Shown here piece by piece: positions 47,861 to 56,559 of a DNA stretch of 64,000 nucleotides. Position 1 is the stretch's first letter. Each line of letters begins with the position of its first letter. The notes beneath the pieces are model-generated. The model was given only the letters and a program-made list of their open reading frames with translations. It was not told the origin of the DNA and did no database searches. The translations under genes and the position numbers were made by a program. The stretch is taken from positions 26,078 to 90,077 of the forward strand of contig CAZZEX010000003.1 of assembly GCA_964653285.1 (NCBI GenBank). Direction: 5' to 3'. The stretch comes from CAZZEX01 sp964653285 (lineage in GTDB: Bacteria > Chloroflexota > Anaerolineae > B4-G1).

Positions 47861-48687
47861 CCTTTGACCAGCAGGAAGCCACCCAGCCGGGCCCAACGTC
47901 GAGGCAGTAACCATGAGGCCAGGTACTCCAGCGGATAAGAGATCGTAATCACCAATCTCAGCATCCACGCAAAGGCTGGTCGGCGCTGCAGGGTCACTGC
48001 CACAGAGGAGACGTCAGGTACAGCCGATCCGAGGGGACTGCGTTGACCAAGCCAGGCACGCACACGCTGGAACAGCCTCACGTAGGGGAGATACTCGCAC
48101 GGCGCATAAGCCACCTGCCGCAAGCCGGCCGCTTCGAACATTATATGCCACATCTCTACCGGGTTCCCGAAAACATGAGGAGCCGGATCGGCCGGATCAA
48201 TCAGCTCACAGGCAATGAGCCAACCACCCGGCCGCAGCACACGCGCCAATGCCGCAATCGCTTTCTCTTGCTGTGATCCTGGAACATGCTGCAGGACAGT
48301 CACAGAAATGGCCAAGTCGAACACGCTATCGGCAAAGCTCAAGTAGGGCAACTCCGCTGCACTGAAACGCCCGCCGCCCTGTCGTGTGGCGGCCAGGCGC
48401 AGGGCCCGCAGTCCCATATCCACACCAACCGGGCGTGCGCCCATCGTCGCCAGCAGCTCTGACCAACGGCCGGTGCCGCATCCTACGTCCAGCGCGCGTA
48501 CCTCGTTTAATGGCCCGCAGTGGCGTAGCAGGCTCACCACTGCGCGCCGCTGGAAGTGAGCATAGTAGGCGTTGAACCACGGCGGCATCCCGCGGTACAG
48601 GTCGTGGGAAAGCGCGACCTGGTGCAGCGGTTTATGTTCCGTAAGTGCTTCATCGTGGTGAAGCCAGAAGAACCGAGTATCTGTCAT
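47857..48687 (-). CDS. SAM-dependent methyltransferase, class I
   Basis: The 276-residue protein shows VRALDVGCGTGRWSELLATM (motif I), VGVDMGLRALRLA, FDLAISVTVLQHVPG (motif IV) and LRPGGWLIACELIDP. It is of the Methyltransf_11 type. The C-terminal part (about 190-276) is hydrophobic and arginine-rich, suggesting membrane association. It overlaps both neighbours by 4 bp. Target is unknown; sugar or lipid-linked intermediate is likely from context. Confidence 0.82.
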   Translation of the reverse strand: MTDTRFFWLHHDEALTEHKPLHQVALSHDLYRGMPPWFNAYYAHFQRRAVVSLLRHCGPLNEVRALDVGCGTGRWSELLATMGARPVGVDMGLRALRLAATRQGGGRFSAAELPYLSFADSVFDLAISVTVLQHVPGSQQEKAIAALARVLRPGGWLIACELIDPADPAPHVFGNPVEMWHIMFEAAGLRQVAYAPCEYLPYVRLFQRVRAWLGQRSPLGSAVPDVSSVAVTLQRRPAFAWMLRLVITISYPLEYLASWLLPRRWARLGGFLLVKG

Positions 48688-49472
48688 CGCGCTTGCCCAG
48701 CCGTCTCTGGCCCCGGTTTGTCGAGCAGATACTGTACGTGCCAGGTGAGCAGTTCGCGAAAGAGGGGAATGCCGGAAAAGTCCAATGGCAGCAGGCGGGT
48801 TGAACGTTCACGGATGCGGAAGGGTGTACTACGGAGCAGGCCCTCAACCTTGCTTATCGTCAGAGGGTACAGCCCCCACGCGCCGTAAGCAGTTCCGAAC
48901 GAATCGGGGCTGGTCGGGTAGTTCTCCTGCACCCAGGCGCTCCTTCGCCAGCGGCCAAAGCGACATGCCAGCCGCAGGGCATTGTGTTCGCCCAGGTAGT
49001 GGAACGGGCTGAACTGGTGACCGCCGCCGGGACTGTAGAACGGTGGAAAACTCAGGTAGACGACGCCGCCAGGTCGGGTGACGCGGTACAGGTTCATCAA
49101 CAGGCACTCCGGCCCAGCCACGTGCTCGATCAAACTGGCACATATCACAACGTCGAACGTGCCAGAGTCCAGAGGCAGCGCCAGCGCATCGGCGACAACC
49201 ACCGACAGGCCCTTCGGCACCCCGTTGGTGGAACGATCTAGCGCAATGACTCGCGCTCCGGCATCGCACAGTGCCAGGCTGTAGCCACCATAACCGCAGC
49301 CCACATCGGCCACGCGGCGTCCAGCCACTTCAACGCCACGGCTTTGCAGGAATCTGATCAGTAACTTGCCCTGGAATTGTTGGAATGCACGGTAGTCGTC
49401 CTCAGAAGATAGCCGGCCCCGTGCCAGGCGATACAGTTTCCAGTAGTCGGTCAGACACAGGTGAAAACGCAT
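48684..49472 (-). CDS. SAM-dependent methyltransferase, class I
   Basis: The protein has about 262 residues from the ATG at 49472; a TTG three codons upstream is possible because AGGAG sits very close to this ATG. Motifs are RRVADVGCGYGGYSLALCDA, VIALDRSTNGV, FDVVICASLIEHVAGPE and TRPGGVVYLSFPPFYSPGGG. It is another Methyltransf_11-type enzyme in the surface glycan block. The following methyltransferase gene overlaps its stop by 4 bp. Confidence 0.82.
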   Translation of the reverse strand: MRFHLCLTDYWKLYRLARGRLSSEDDYRAFQQFQGKLLIRFLQSRGVEVAGRRVADVGCGYGGYSLALCDAGARVIALDRSTNGVPKGLSVVVADALALPLDSGTFDVVICASLIEHVAGPECLLMNLYRVTRPGGVVYLSFPPFYSPGGGHQFSPFHYLGEHNALRLACRFGRWRRSAWVQENYPTSPDSFGTAYGAWGLYPLTISKVEGLLRSTPFRIRERSTRLLPLDFSGIPLFRELLTWHVQYLLDKPGPETAGQAR

Positions 49473-49487
49473 GCTCCTCAAAGTGCG

Positions 49488-50675
49488 TTAGTCGGGGCCG
49501 AAAATCCAGCGGATGGCTGCAATCACATCTTCACCGTCAGCATCGGTCATCTTGGCCGTCAGCGGGAGCGAGAGCGTGCGCTCGGAAATCCATTTCGCAT
49601 TGGGGAAGTCGTCGGGTTGATAGCCAAACGTCTCGCGGTAAAACTTGTGCAGGTGTAGCGCCGTATAGTGGACACCAGTCCCGATATTAACTTCCTTGAG
49701 GCGCTGCATCAGGTCGTCCCGTGTAAAACCAGCCTCTGCCGGTTCCACCATTACTGTGTACAGATGCCGCGCATGGACAGTGCCTGGTTCTTTCGACTCC
49801 GATCCTGATGGGAGTACCAGGCCAGGCAATCCTTCCAGCCCCAAATCATACATCTGCCACAGGGCCTCGCGGCGGCGCAGATTGCGCTCCAGTCGCTCAA
49901 GTTGATGAAGGCCCAGCGCCGCCTGTAAGTCACTCATGTTGTACTTATAGCCAGGCAGCAGAGTCTCATAGTGAGTGTAACCAGCCTTGGAGTAACGTTT
50001 CCAGGCGTCGGAACTGATACCGTGCAAACGCAGTAAGCGCGCCTTCTCTGCCCATTCGTCGCGGTTGGTTGTGAGCATCCCACCCTCACTAGTGGTAATA
50101 CTCTTGGTGGGATAGAAGCTGAACGCAGCGAAGTCGCCAATGTTGCCCACCTTGTGACCGCGGTAGCATGCCTCAATGGCATGAGCAGCGTCCTCAATAA
50201 CAAGCAGTCCGTATGCCTCCGCTAATGCCATGATCTCGTCCATCTGGCACGGACGACCAGCCAGATGGACCGGAATGACCGCCTTGGTTCTAGGTGTAAT
50301 GCGCTTTTCAATCTCGCCTGGCAAGATGTTACCGGTGGCCCTGTCCACATCGGCAAAGACCGGCCGTGCACCATGATGCACGATGACATTTGCCGTTGCG
50401 GGGAAGGTCATCGGCGTGGTGATCACTTCATCACCCGGCCCTACACCGCCTATTTCCAGCGCCAGCGATAATGCGGCCGTACAGGAATTGACGGCAATGG
50501 CGTACTGACAACCGATCAGTCTACGGAAAGACTCCTCAAACCGGGCTACCCTGGGTCCGGTTCCAATCCACCCGGACCGCAACGTGTCCACCACTTCCTG
50601 GATATCTTCCTCTGTGATCAGTGGGCTGCCAAAGACGAGAAAGTCCCGCCGCTCAGGTTCTCTTGCTCTCGCCAT
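49488..50675 (-). CDS. DegT/DnrJ/EryC1-family sugar aminotransferase
   Basis: The 395-residue PLP enzyme has DVVDTLRSGWIGTGP-type start (EVVDTLRSGWIGTGPRVARF), AVNSCTAALSLALEI, ITTPMTFPATANVI, PVHLAGRPCQMDEI, LLVIEDAAHAIEACY and the PLP lysine segment FSFYPTKSITTSEGGML. Family members aminate keto-sugars of nucleotide diphosphates, or act as dehydratases. Here it would make an amino sugar for the neighbouring glycosyltransferase. The downstream methyltransferases may modify the same sugar. Confidence 0.92.
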   Translation of the reverse strand: MARAREPERRDFLVFGSPLITEEDIQEVVDTLRSGWIGTGPRVARFEESFRRLIGCQYAIAVNSCTAALSLALEIGGVGPGDEVITTPMTFPATANVIVHHGARPVFADVDRATGNILPGEIEKRITPRTKAVIPVHLAGRPCQMDEIMALAEAYGLLVIEDAAHAIEACYRGHKVGNIGDFAAFSFYPTKSITTSEGGMLTTNRDEWAEKARLLRLHGISSDAWKRYSKAGYTHYETLLPGYKYNMSDLQAALGLHQLERLERNLRRREALWQMYDLGLEGLPGLVLPSGSESKEPGTVHARHLYTVMVEPAEAGFTRDDLMQRLKEVNIGTGVHYTALHLHKFYRETFGYQPDDFPNAKWISERTLSLPLTAKMTDADGEDVIAAIRWIFGPD

Positions 50676-50696
50676 ACGAGATCTCCATGATGCTTA

Positions 50697-51368
50697 TCAG
50701 GGGTTCAGCCGCCCGACGACGACGTCAGCGAGCCGCTCAAGCGCTGCGGCCCGCATGGGATCCGGGGGCTTTACCGTGATGATTGCCAGCGCGTTGGCCT
50801 GGCGGATGATAACGACATAAGCAGAGTTGTCCACCCCTGGCGTGTCCGAGGGCACCTCGAAGGCACAGGACTCGTCACCCCTGCTGCCCATCCTAAGCGG
50901 CTCGCCAGCCTGGTTGGCCACGGCCGCATAGTAGGCTTTTACCGCGTCAGTAAACTCGTCATAGACCTCTATTTGCGTGGCAAAGCCCTCGGCAAACGCA
51001 CTGGTGTGCAGGATGGCCACAGTAGGATATACCACCTGGATACCCCGCATCCCATCGCGCTGGTAGGGCTGTGTGATACTATAGGTGGTTGCGAACAAAT
51101 CGCCCATATCGGCAGCGGTCAGAACCGCCTGTGCCGGGTCAAAGTCTGTACCCAATAGCGATTCGGGTACTGGCGTCTCTACCGACACAGCGGTCTCTAC
51201 CGCCACAGCGGTCTCTACCGGTGAGACAGCCACAAGCGGAGACTGTAACGGCGAAACTGGCACGGAAGATCCCCCGCTGCACCCTACCAGCGCAGTTACC
51301 GCCATCAAGACGAGCAGCCACAATGCTAAGCCTTTAGGCTTCGCACCTATGGTGCGATGATTTTCCAT
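50697..51368 (-). CDS. Lipoprotein of unknown function
   Basis: The ATG at 51368 gives 223 residues; a GTG 11 codons earlier is an alternative. A lipoprotein signal peptide is evident (LALWLLVLMAVTALVGCSGG, lipobox LVGC). A Ser/Val/Pro/Thr-rich spacer with four ETAVAVETAVSVET-like units follows, then a globular domain of about 150 residues (TAADMGDLFATTYSITQPYQ, GIQVVYPTVAILHTSAFAEG, SAYVVIIRQANALAIITVKP). Location is the cell surface. The family is not recognised. Confidence 0.75.
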   Translation of the reverse strand: MENHRTIGAKPKGLALWLLVLMAVTALVGCSGGSSVPVSPLQSPLVAVSPVETAVAVETAVSVETPVPESLLGTDFDPAQAVLTAADMGDLFATTYSITQPYQRDGMRGIQVVYPTVAILHTSAFAEGFATQIEVYDEFTDAVKAYYAAVANQAGEPLRMGSRGDESCAFEVPSDTPGVDNSAYVVIIRQANALAIITVKPPDPMRAAALERLADVVVGRLNP

Positions 51369-51527
51369 TATCTTTCTTTCCCCCTTATTCCTTTTCTTCA
51401 CTTTTCCTCGATGATCTTCTAGTTTGGAGTGCCTCTTCTATGGAGCATGCTAAGACGTCCGTCCCTTTTTGTCAAGCCGCCTGCCATATCTTACCGAATG
51501 TCAACGAAAGGCCAGTCAGGAAGAACC

Positions 51528-54026
51528 TCACCACACCACCTCAAACACCCACACCCGGCCTTGATGATACACCAGCCGGTAATACGCGCTGTAAAGCAAT
51601 ACCTCGGGGTCCAGCACGTCTGGACCGCCGTAATTCACCCGCCCCTGCCGCTGACCGACATACACGTGCGTGATCCCGCGCTCTTTCAACAGGGCCAACG
51701 TCACCGGATCGTCCATCCCTGCTCCCTGAATTTGCCGGGTCAGGTCGTTGATCCACTCCTGGTACCCGGGCCATGGCCCCTGCTCTATATCGTAGTTCAA
51801 CGGTGGCACAGTGTTCGCCCGCCCCGCCAGGAGCGGCAGCCACCAACCCCCGTCGGAACCGACGATCACGCTCCCGCCATAGGCGAAGAACGAGTTGATC
51901 AGAAACCGGGCCTCCTCCGGCGTTTTATCCCGAATCCACGCCATCGCCCGCAGGTCAGGCCGGGTGACCATAGCATGCTGGTGTACGCGCACGTCCCCCA
52001 TCCGCACACGTACTCCTCCCAGACCTATCCCCACCACCAGCAGCAGCGTCGTCAATGCAACGAACCACCTCTGGGGTCCCAACCAGTCCACCAACCGAGC
52101 AAACAGGTCTCCGATCATCACCCCGGCCGGGATGTAGGCTGCGATGAACAGGGCAAAGTTGCTGATCGCACCACTGCCGGGGAGGTGGAGCCACGCCGGG
52201 TTGGCGGCGATGAGAAGCAAAAACCACCATAGGGACATCATCAGCACCCCACGCCGGCGTCGCCACAACCCCGCCGCCACCGCCACCGCCAAAAGCAGCC
52301 ACCACGCCGGGGCCAGGTAAAACGTCGGATCGCCGATGGTGTTGTACTGCCGGGCGAACGAGGAAAGACGACCGGGAGCAGTGGTCAACTGCTCTCCGAG
52401 ACTGCGCAAGGTCTCTCCCAAAAAAGTGTGAACAAACCAGGGTAGAAAGAGCACGCCCGCCCCTATGCCTACGCAGGCCACGCGGGCCAAACTCTGTCGC
52501 CAGGTTGCCCGGCGGAGTGCGAGCAACAGCCAGGCCAGGACAAAGACAACGTAAAAGATCAGCACCCGATAATGAGTCAATGCCAGTCCCCCCACGGCGA
52601 TCCAGCCCAGGACGATGAGGCGCCGATCCCGATGGGGAGCCTCCAACGCCGACCAGGTAACAAGCACCGCGGCCGGCAAAATAACCTGCCCGGCCAGCTG
52701 GGTGTAGCGCCCCCAATTCACGTAGAACATCGGCATCGGCGAGAGCAGCCCCGCCACCAACACCGCCCCCACGCCAGCCCAGTGGCTCCTGCTCACTCGC
52801 ACTGCCAGGGGATAGAGCGCGACCACTGCCAAGCCGTTGAGAATCTGGCCGACCCAGGTGACTGCCTGAACCATCTCGACCCCGGTTAGCCAATGGAAGG
52901 CCGCCACTGCGGCATGAAATCCGAAGTGATAGGTGAACGTCCGTAGCGGCGCATACGGCTCCCACGAATCGAACAGCCCACCGTGATCCACCAGCAACTG
53001 GGCGATCATCGTGTGATGGTAGGAATCGCCCCACATCGGCACATCCAGTGTGCGCACCACCAGCAGCCGCACACCGAAGACCAATCCCACCACGGCCAGT
53101 AGCGTCAGATCGGGCCATAGAGCCTCCGAACGCGCCCACTGCCGCAGCGCCTCCCAGCCCCCCCGGGGGCGCCAGGCCCGGTAACGCCAGGCCAACGCCG
53201 CCAGCCCGCCAACAGCGGGAAGCCAGGCACACAACAGCCCCAGGTGCAATCCCACCAGGTCGGTCCAGAGGAGCAAGAGCGGGTACAGCGCCAGGCTCAG
53301 CCCGGCAGCGATTCCTAGCCTCTCGGCCCAAGAGAGCCGCTCCCCTTCGGCTCTGCTCAGGGCAGGCCCGGGCCACAGCCACGCCAGCAGCGCCCATCCC
53401 GGCACCACATAGAGTAGCCCCGCCACCCCCAGCAGCCCCAAACCGCCCACCACCGCCCACACCAGGTCCAGCAGCATCCAGCGGGGCTCGTAGACCAACT
53501 GGAAGGCCATCTGGGCATCCAGCGGCTCGTGATCGCGGTATAGTGCCCCGTCCAGATAAGCCTCGCCCGGCCCGGCACCCACTTGCACCGCTTCATCCCC
53601 TACCACCTCCAAGAAGGCATAGTAGTAGCGGCCATGGGAGTCGCGCAGGGGCGGGAAAGAGAGGCGATAGAAACCCGAGGCCGCGGCCTGCGCCAGCGGC
53701 AGCACCGCCGTTGCCAGGTCTTCCCCCGCTTGCGGGCCGGCCCGAAGGTGGAGATGTACCTCCCCCTGGCGATCCTGTCCTGGCTCCAGCCAGACTGCCA
53801 CCCCATTAAGCCCGGCGTGGCGGGCGACGAATGTCTGGCCCACAGGGTGACCGGGCTCCAGCGTAACCTCGGCCCCAGGCTTGCTGTGCGACTGATCCTG
53901 ATCCACAAAGTCGGAGCAGCCGGTCAGTAAGAGAAGGCTCGCCCCGATCAATACTGCGACGAGTCTCCTGCCGATGCACTTTAACGCGCTTTCCTTCTCG
54001 CACTTACATCTTGGAGAAAAGGACAA
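51528..54026 (-). CDS. Large multi-pass membrane protein with N-terminal lipobox and extracytoplasmic domain
   Basis: The 832-residue protein starts at a TTG, the only in-frame start, with GGAGG two bases before it, so the start is uncertain. A lipoprotein-like signal LVAVLIGASLLLLTGCSDF opens it. A beta-rich domain follows (about 50-170: VGQTFVARHAGLNGVAVWLE, GRYYYAFLEVVG), then about 13 membrane helices with a GT-C-like loop (RTLDVPMWGDSYHHTMIAQL). The C-terminus is soluble (KERGITHVYVGQRQGRVNYG). It resembles GT39/DUF6541-type membrane glycosyltransferases. PALSRAEGERLS (from 53342-53366) is an in-frame palindromic repeat insertion. Confidence 0.72.
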   Translation of the reverse strand: MSFSPRCKCEKESALKCIGRRLVAVLIGASLLLLTGCSDFVDQDQSHSKPGAEVTLEPGHPVGQTFVARHAGLNGVAVWLEPGQDRQGEVHLHLRAGPQAGEDLATAVLPLAQAAASGFYRLSFPPLRDSHGRYYYAFLEVVGDEAVQVGAGPGEAYLDGALYRDHEPLDAQMAFQLVYEPRWMLLDLVWAVVGGLGLLGVAGLLYVVPGWALLAWLWPGPALSRAEGERLSWAERLGIAAGLSLALYPLLLLWTDLVGLHLGLLCAWLPAVGGLAALAWRYRAWRPRGGWEALRQWARSEALWPDLTLLAVVGLVFGVRLLVVRTLDVPMWGDSYHHTMIAQLLVDHGGLFDSWEPYAPLRTFTYHFGFHAAVAAFHWLTGVEMVQAVTWVGQILNGLAVVALYPLAVRVSRSHWAGVGAVLVAGLLSPMPMFYVNWGRYTQLAGQVILPAAVLVTWSALEAPHRDRRLIVLGWIAVGGLALTHYRVLIFYVVFVLAWLLLALRRATWRQSLARVACVGIGAGVLFLPWFVHTFLGETLRSLGEQLTTAPGRLSSFARQYNTIGDPTFYLAPAWWLLLAVAVAAGLWRRRRGVLMMSLWWFLLLIAANPAWLHLPGSGAISNFALFIAAYIPAGVMIGDLFARLVDWLGPQRWFVALTTLLLVVGIGLGGVRVRMGDVRVHQHAMVTRPDLRAMAWIRDKTPEEARFLINSFFAYGGSVIVGSDGGWWLPLLAGRANTVPPLNYDIEQGPWPGYQEWINDLTRQIQGAGMDDPVTLALLKERGITHVYVGQRQGRVNYGGPDVLDPEVLLYSAYYRLVYHQGRVWVFEVVW

Positions 54027-54330
54027 TGCCTCCCTCCGTCATTCTATTGATGCGATCCCGTGCCCGCTCAAACTCCTCCTTGGAGTAAACATGGGGTTCC
54101 AGCGCCGGGATATCCAGAACTCTCTTGGTGATGGCAAAGGCATCCTCCCGAACCCTGCCTCGATACACCACCAGCAGGTCCACATCGCTGGCCACCGTAT
54201 AGTTGCCCCGGGCGTAGGAACCGAACAGCACAACCCGGAGCAAGGGGAGTTTCCTATCGAGGTCAACAATCCGCTCCCTGAGCCGCCGGGTCAGTTCAGC
54301 GCAGTCAAATCTGGGAAAGAAGACGCGCAC
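54004..54330 (-). CDS. MNT-domain nucleotidyltransferase (antitoxin of HEPN/MNT pair)
   Basis: From the GTG at 54330 the protein has 108 residues; an ATG 10 codons earlier would deepen the overlap with the HEPN gene. The minimal nucleotidyltransferase core is VVLFGSYARGNYTVASDVDL followed by LVVYRG, with the GSYARG and S-D-x-D motifs intact. MNT proteins AMPylate the HEPN toxin Tyr to silence it. Overlap with the HEPN gene shows they form a unit. Confidence 0.85.
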   Translation of the reverse strand: MRVFFPRFDCAELTRRLRERIVDLDRKLPLLRVVLFGSYARGNYTVASDVDLLVVYRGRVREDAFAITKRVLDIPALEPHVYSKEEFERARDRINRMTEGGIVLFSKM

Positions 54331-54697
54331 AGAAGTCAACGATTTCCTCCGCGTATCCAATCAGTCGGCTTGCCTCACGCTCGGTATAACGCTGCCGTGG
54401 GGAGCCAGAGGGGTGAGCATTAGGGTATCGGGCTGGAATGTACACTTTGTCCAATTCCAACGCTCCGTCCACCAGTTCTGAAGCGACCGAGTGATGCCTG
54501 GACAATTCCTGTAACAGGTCGGCGACCGAGTGCCCCCATGCTTCTGCCCCCATTTTCTGGAACACGGCCTTGACCGCTTTCTCAGCCGCCTGTTGTGCCG
54601 AGAAGCAAGCCCAGTTGTAGAATCCATGCTGTAGATCACTTCGAGCATGCTCCAGGTCGCCTATCGCCTCGTCCATCCAGTCTTGACTGCGCTCCAT
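54305..54697 (-). CDS. HEPN-domain protein (toxin of HEPN/MNT pair)
   Basis: The 130-residue all-helical protein has the HEPN pattern WMDEAIGDLEHARSDLQHGF, WACFSAQQAAEKAVKAVFQK and the Rx4H RNase motif RYPNAH in IPARYPNAHP, which is the catalytic site of HEPN RNases. It precedes the MNT gene. HEPN/MNT modules are type VII toxin-antitoxin systems and often sit near defence or surface genes. It lies 15 bp downstream of the glycosyltransferase on the same strand. Confidence 0.87.
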   Translation of the reverse strand: MERSQDWMDEAIGDLEHARSDLQHGFYNWACFSAQQAAEKAVKAVFQKMGAEAWGHSVADLLQELSRHHSVASELVDGALELDKVYIPARYPNAHPSGSPRQRYTEREASRLIGYAEEIVDFCARLLSQI

Positions 54698-54712
54698 TAT
54701 CGCTGCTCCTCC

Positions 54713-55663
54713 TTACTCCTTCTCCCGCTCCAACTCCATCTGCCGCACCCGATACAGCGTCTCCTCCAGCATCTTGCGGTTCAGCCTGACCAAGTCAGCC
54801 ATCAGGCCGATCAGGCAAACCTGGAAGCCGACGACGGTCAGGATGGCCGCCAGGATCAACGACTGGACGTTTCCAGTCCCCCCTCCCCGCAGCAAGAGGT
54901 ACAAGAAACGCAAGCCCAGCACTATGCCGCCGACAATGAACCCCCCCCCTAGCGCCGCGAAGACCCGCAGAGGGCGGTACATGGTGTAGAAGCGGAGGAT
55001 GGTAACGATTGAGAGAGCCAGGAAGGAGGGAATGCTCTGAATCAGGCGCGACCGGCGGGTCTGAGGGTTGGTACGAATTGGGATAAAGACAACCGCCATC
55101 CGGCGAGCCCCGGCCTGGATGAGCGTCTCCAGGGTGTAGGTGTAGTCGCCGAGGACGGTCAGCCGCAGTGCTGACTCACGAGTGAGGGCCCGAAACCCAC
55201 TGGTGGCGTCGGGGGTGGGAATGCCGGCTGCCCATCCCACAACCCAACTCCCCCAGCGCTGTAGCAAGCGCTTAAGGGGTGAAAAATGCTCCAGCGCCGC
55301 CACCCCCCGGTCACCGACGACGATGTCGGCCTGCCCATCCAGGATCGGCTCGACCAATCGGACAATGTCCTCCCCTCGGTACTGATTGTCGGCGTCGGTG
55401 TTGACGATAATGTCGGCGTTGGCCCGCACGGCCGCTTCCAACCCAGCCAGGAAAGCATGGGCCAGCCCGCAGTTTCGTCCCAAACGGATGATGTGATGTA
55501 CCCCCGACTCCCGCGCCACCTCGGCGGTGCGGTCAGTGCTGCCGTCGTCCACCACCAGGTACTCGATCTCATCAACGCCAGGAAGCGCACGGGGCAGGTC
55601 TCGCACCGTCTGGGGGAGGGTAGCCTCCTCGTTGTAGCAGGGGATCTGGATGATGAGTTTCAT
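54713..55663 (-). CDS. Glycosyltransferase family 2, membrane-anchored
   Basis: The ATG at 55663 (MKLIIQIPCYNEEATLPQT) gives 316 residues. GT2 motifs are LVVDDGSTDRTAEVAR, VNTDADNQYRGEDIVRLVEP with the DAD/DxD metal site, and DATSGFRALTRESALRL. Two C-terminal membrane helices (FAALGGGFIVGGIVLGLRFL; SLILAAILTVVGFQVCLIGL) follow, as in dolichol/polyprenyl phosphate mannosyl- or glucosyltransferases. It may make the polyprenyl-phosphate sugar used by the GT-C-type membrane proteins nearby (inference). Confidence 0.9.
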   Translation of the reverse strand: MKLIIQIPCYNEEATLPQTVRDLPRALPGVDEIEYLVVDDGSTDRTAEVARESGVHHIIRLGRNCGLAHAFLAGLEAAVRANADIIVNTDADNQYRGEDIVRLVEPILDGQADIVVGDRGVAALEHFSPLKRLLQRWGSWVVGWAAGIPTPDATSGFRALTRESALRLTVLGDYTYTLETLIQAGARRMAVVFIPIRTNPQTRRSRLIQSIPSFLALSIVTILRFYTMYRPLRVFAALGGGFIVGGIVLGLRFLYLLLRGGGTGNVQSLILAAILTVVGFQVCLIGLMADLVRLNRKMLEETLYRVRQMELEREKE

Positions 55664-55786
55664 CTGTAGAAATATAGAAGCCGACTCTAGCACGGAAGCC
55701 GCTCGGCACAAGTCAGAGGTGCACTGCCGAAAGTGGAGTCTATTGTATCACGAGTGTATGCTCTCGTCAACGAGTGGAAGCGGGCC

Positions 55787-56035
55787 GGGCATGCCCACGG
55801 CGGACAACTCCGCCTGCCGTTTCTCGGCCCCCTCGTCACCGGGTCAATGTATGGCAGGCGGTACGCATCAGGTCTGTTTGAGGAAGGCGGCACCAAGATG
55901 TACATCAGCCGCGAGCTGGGGTTCGAGGGCGGAGGCATGCCCCGCGCACGGTTTCTGTGTCGACCGGAGATCGCGAGCATTGAGCTCAGGGGATTGGAGC
56001 AGGGGCTCAATCACGCTCTGCACTATGTTTCATAA
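55787..56035 (+). pseudogene. C-terminal remnant of a metallophosphoesterase
   Basis: The frame has AGHAHGGQLRLPFLGPLVTG, YGRRYASGLFEEGGTKMYIS and RARFLCRPEIASIELRG, matching the last third of YkuE/YaeI-like metallophosphoesterases with the GHxHGGQ metal motif. The N-terminal metal-binding motifs (DxH, GD, GNHE) are missing. The coding frame is open for 17 codons upstream without homology. Confidence 0.75.
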
Positions 56036-56068
56036 TACCCCGTTGGAAAGGGTATTTTCCTGGTTCGG

Positions 56069-56203
56069 TCACCAGTTCTTCAATACCAGCGGCAGGTAGA
56101 TTCCTCGCTGTCCGACAATGGTGCTCTCTTCGTCCGTATTGTTCACCCCGGTGTTGGGGTCAGGATCAATGCGCTTCACGCTGACCGTGTTGATGATCGT
56201 ACA
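56069..56203 (-). pseudogene. C-terminal remnant of a secreted DUF11-type surface protein
   Basis: The minus-strand frame reads INTVSVKRIDPDPNTGVNNT and ESTIVGQRGIYLPLVLKNW, then stop. The first part is the end of a DUF11-type repeat; the tail YLPLVLKNW is a terminal motif typical of Chloroflexota secreted proteins. No start or upstream domain is present. It is evidence for the phylum of the host. Confidence 0.65.
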
Positions 56204-56559
56204 CTAATAGACCTGGGCCAAAGATTTTCAGGTTCAAGTCCATCATACACGCATCGGCCCTACTTGTCAACAACGACATACTGGTTGACTTTTAGCCCCA
56301 ATCGTTGTATGCTTGAGGCAGTCCATTCCACGCCAACACCCCCCCCGGATGGCTGGATACCGGCAGTCAACGACCAGTGAGTACCCACTGCACACGAGGT
56401 TATCCTGCCGGCTATAGACGATACCATCAAGCGCGGTCCGAAAGCCGAGGCCACGGCTGCGGCTCGGGCCGCTGAGGCCGAATGATTCTAAACGGGCCAC
56501 GTGCTCACGGCCAGCGTTGGGCACGCGGTGCACGACACTTAATTTACAGGAGAGAGACT
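56204..56559. other. Intergenic stretch with no supported gene
   Basis: I see no complete gene here. A plus-strand frame ending KAEATAAARAAEAE before 56490 is alanine-rich but has no start or homologue. The ribosome site AGGAGAG at the right end belongs to the aminotransferase gene. Confidence 0.5.
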
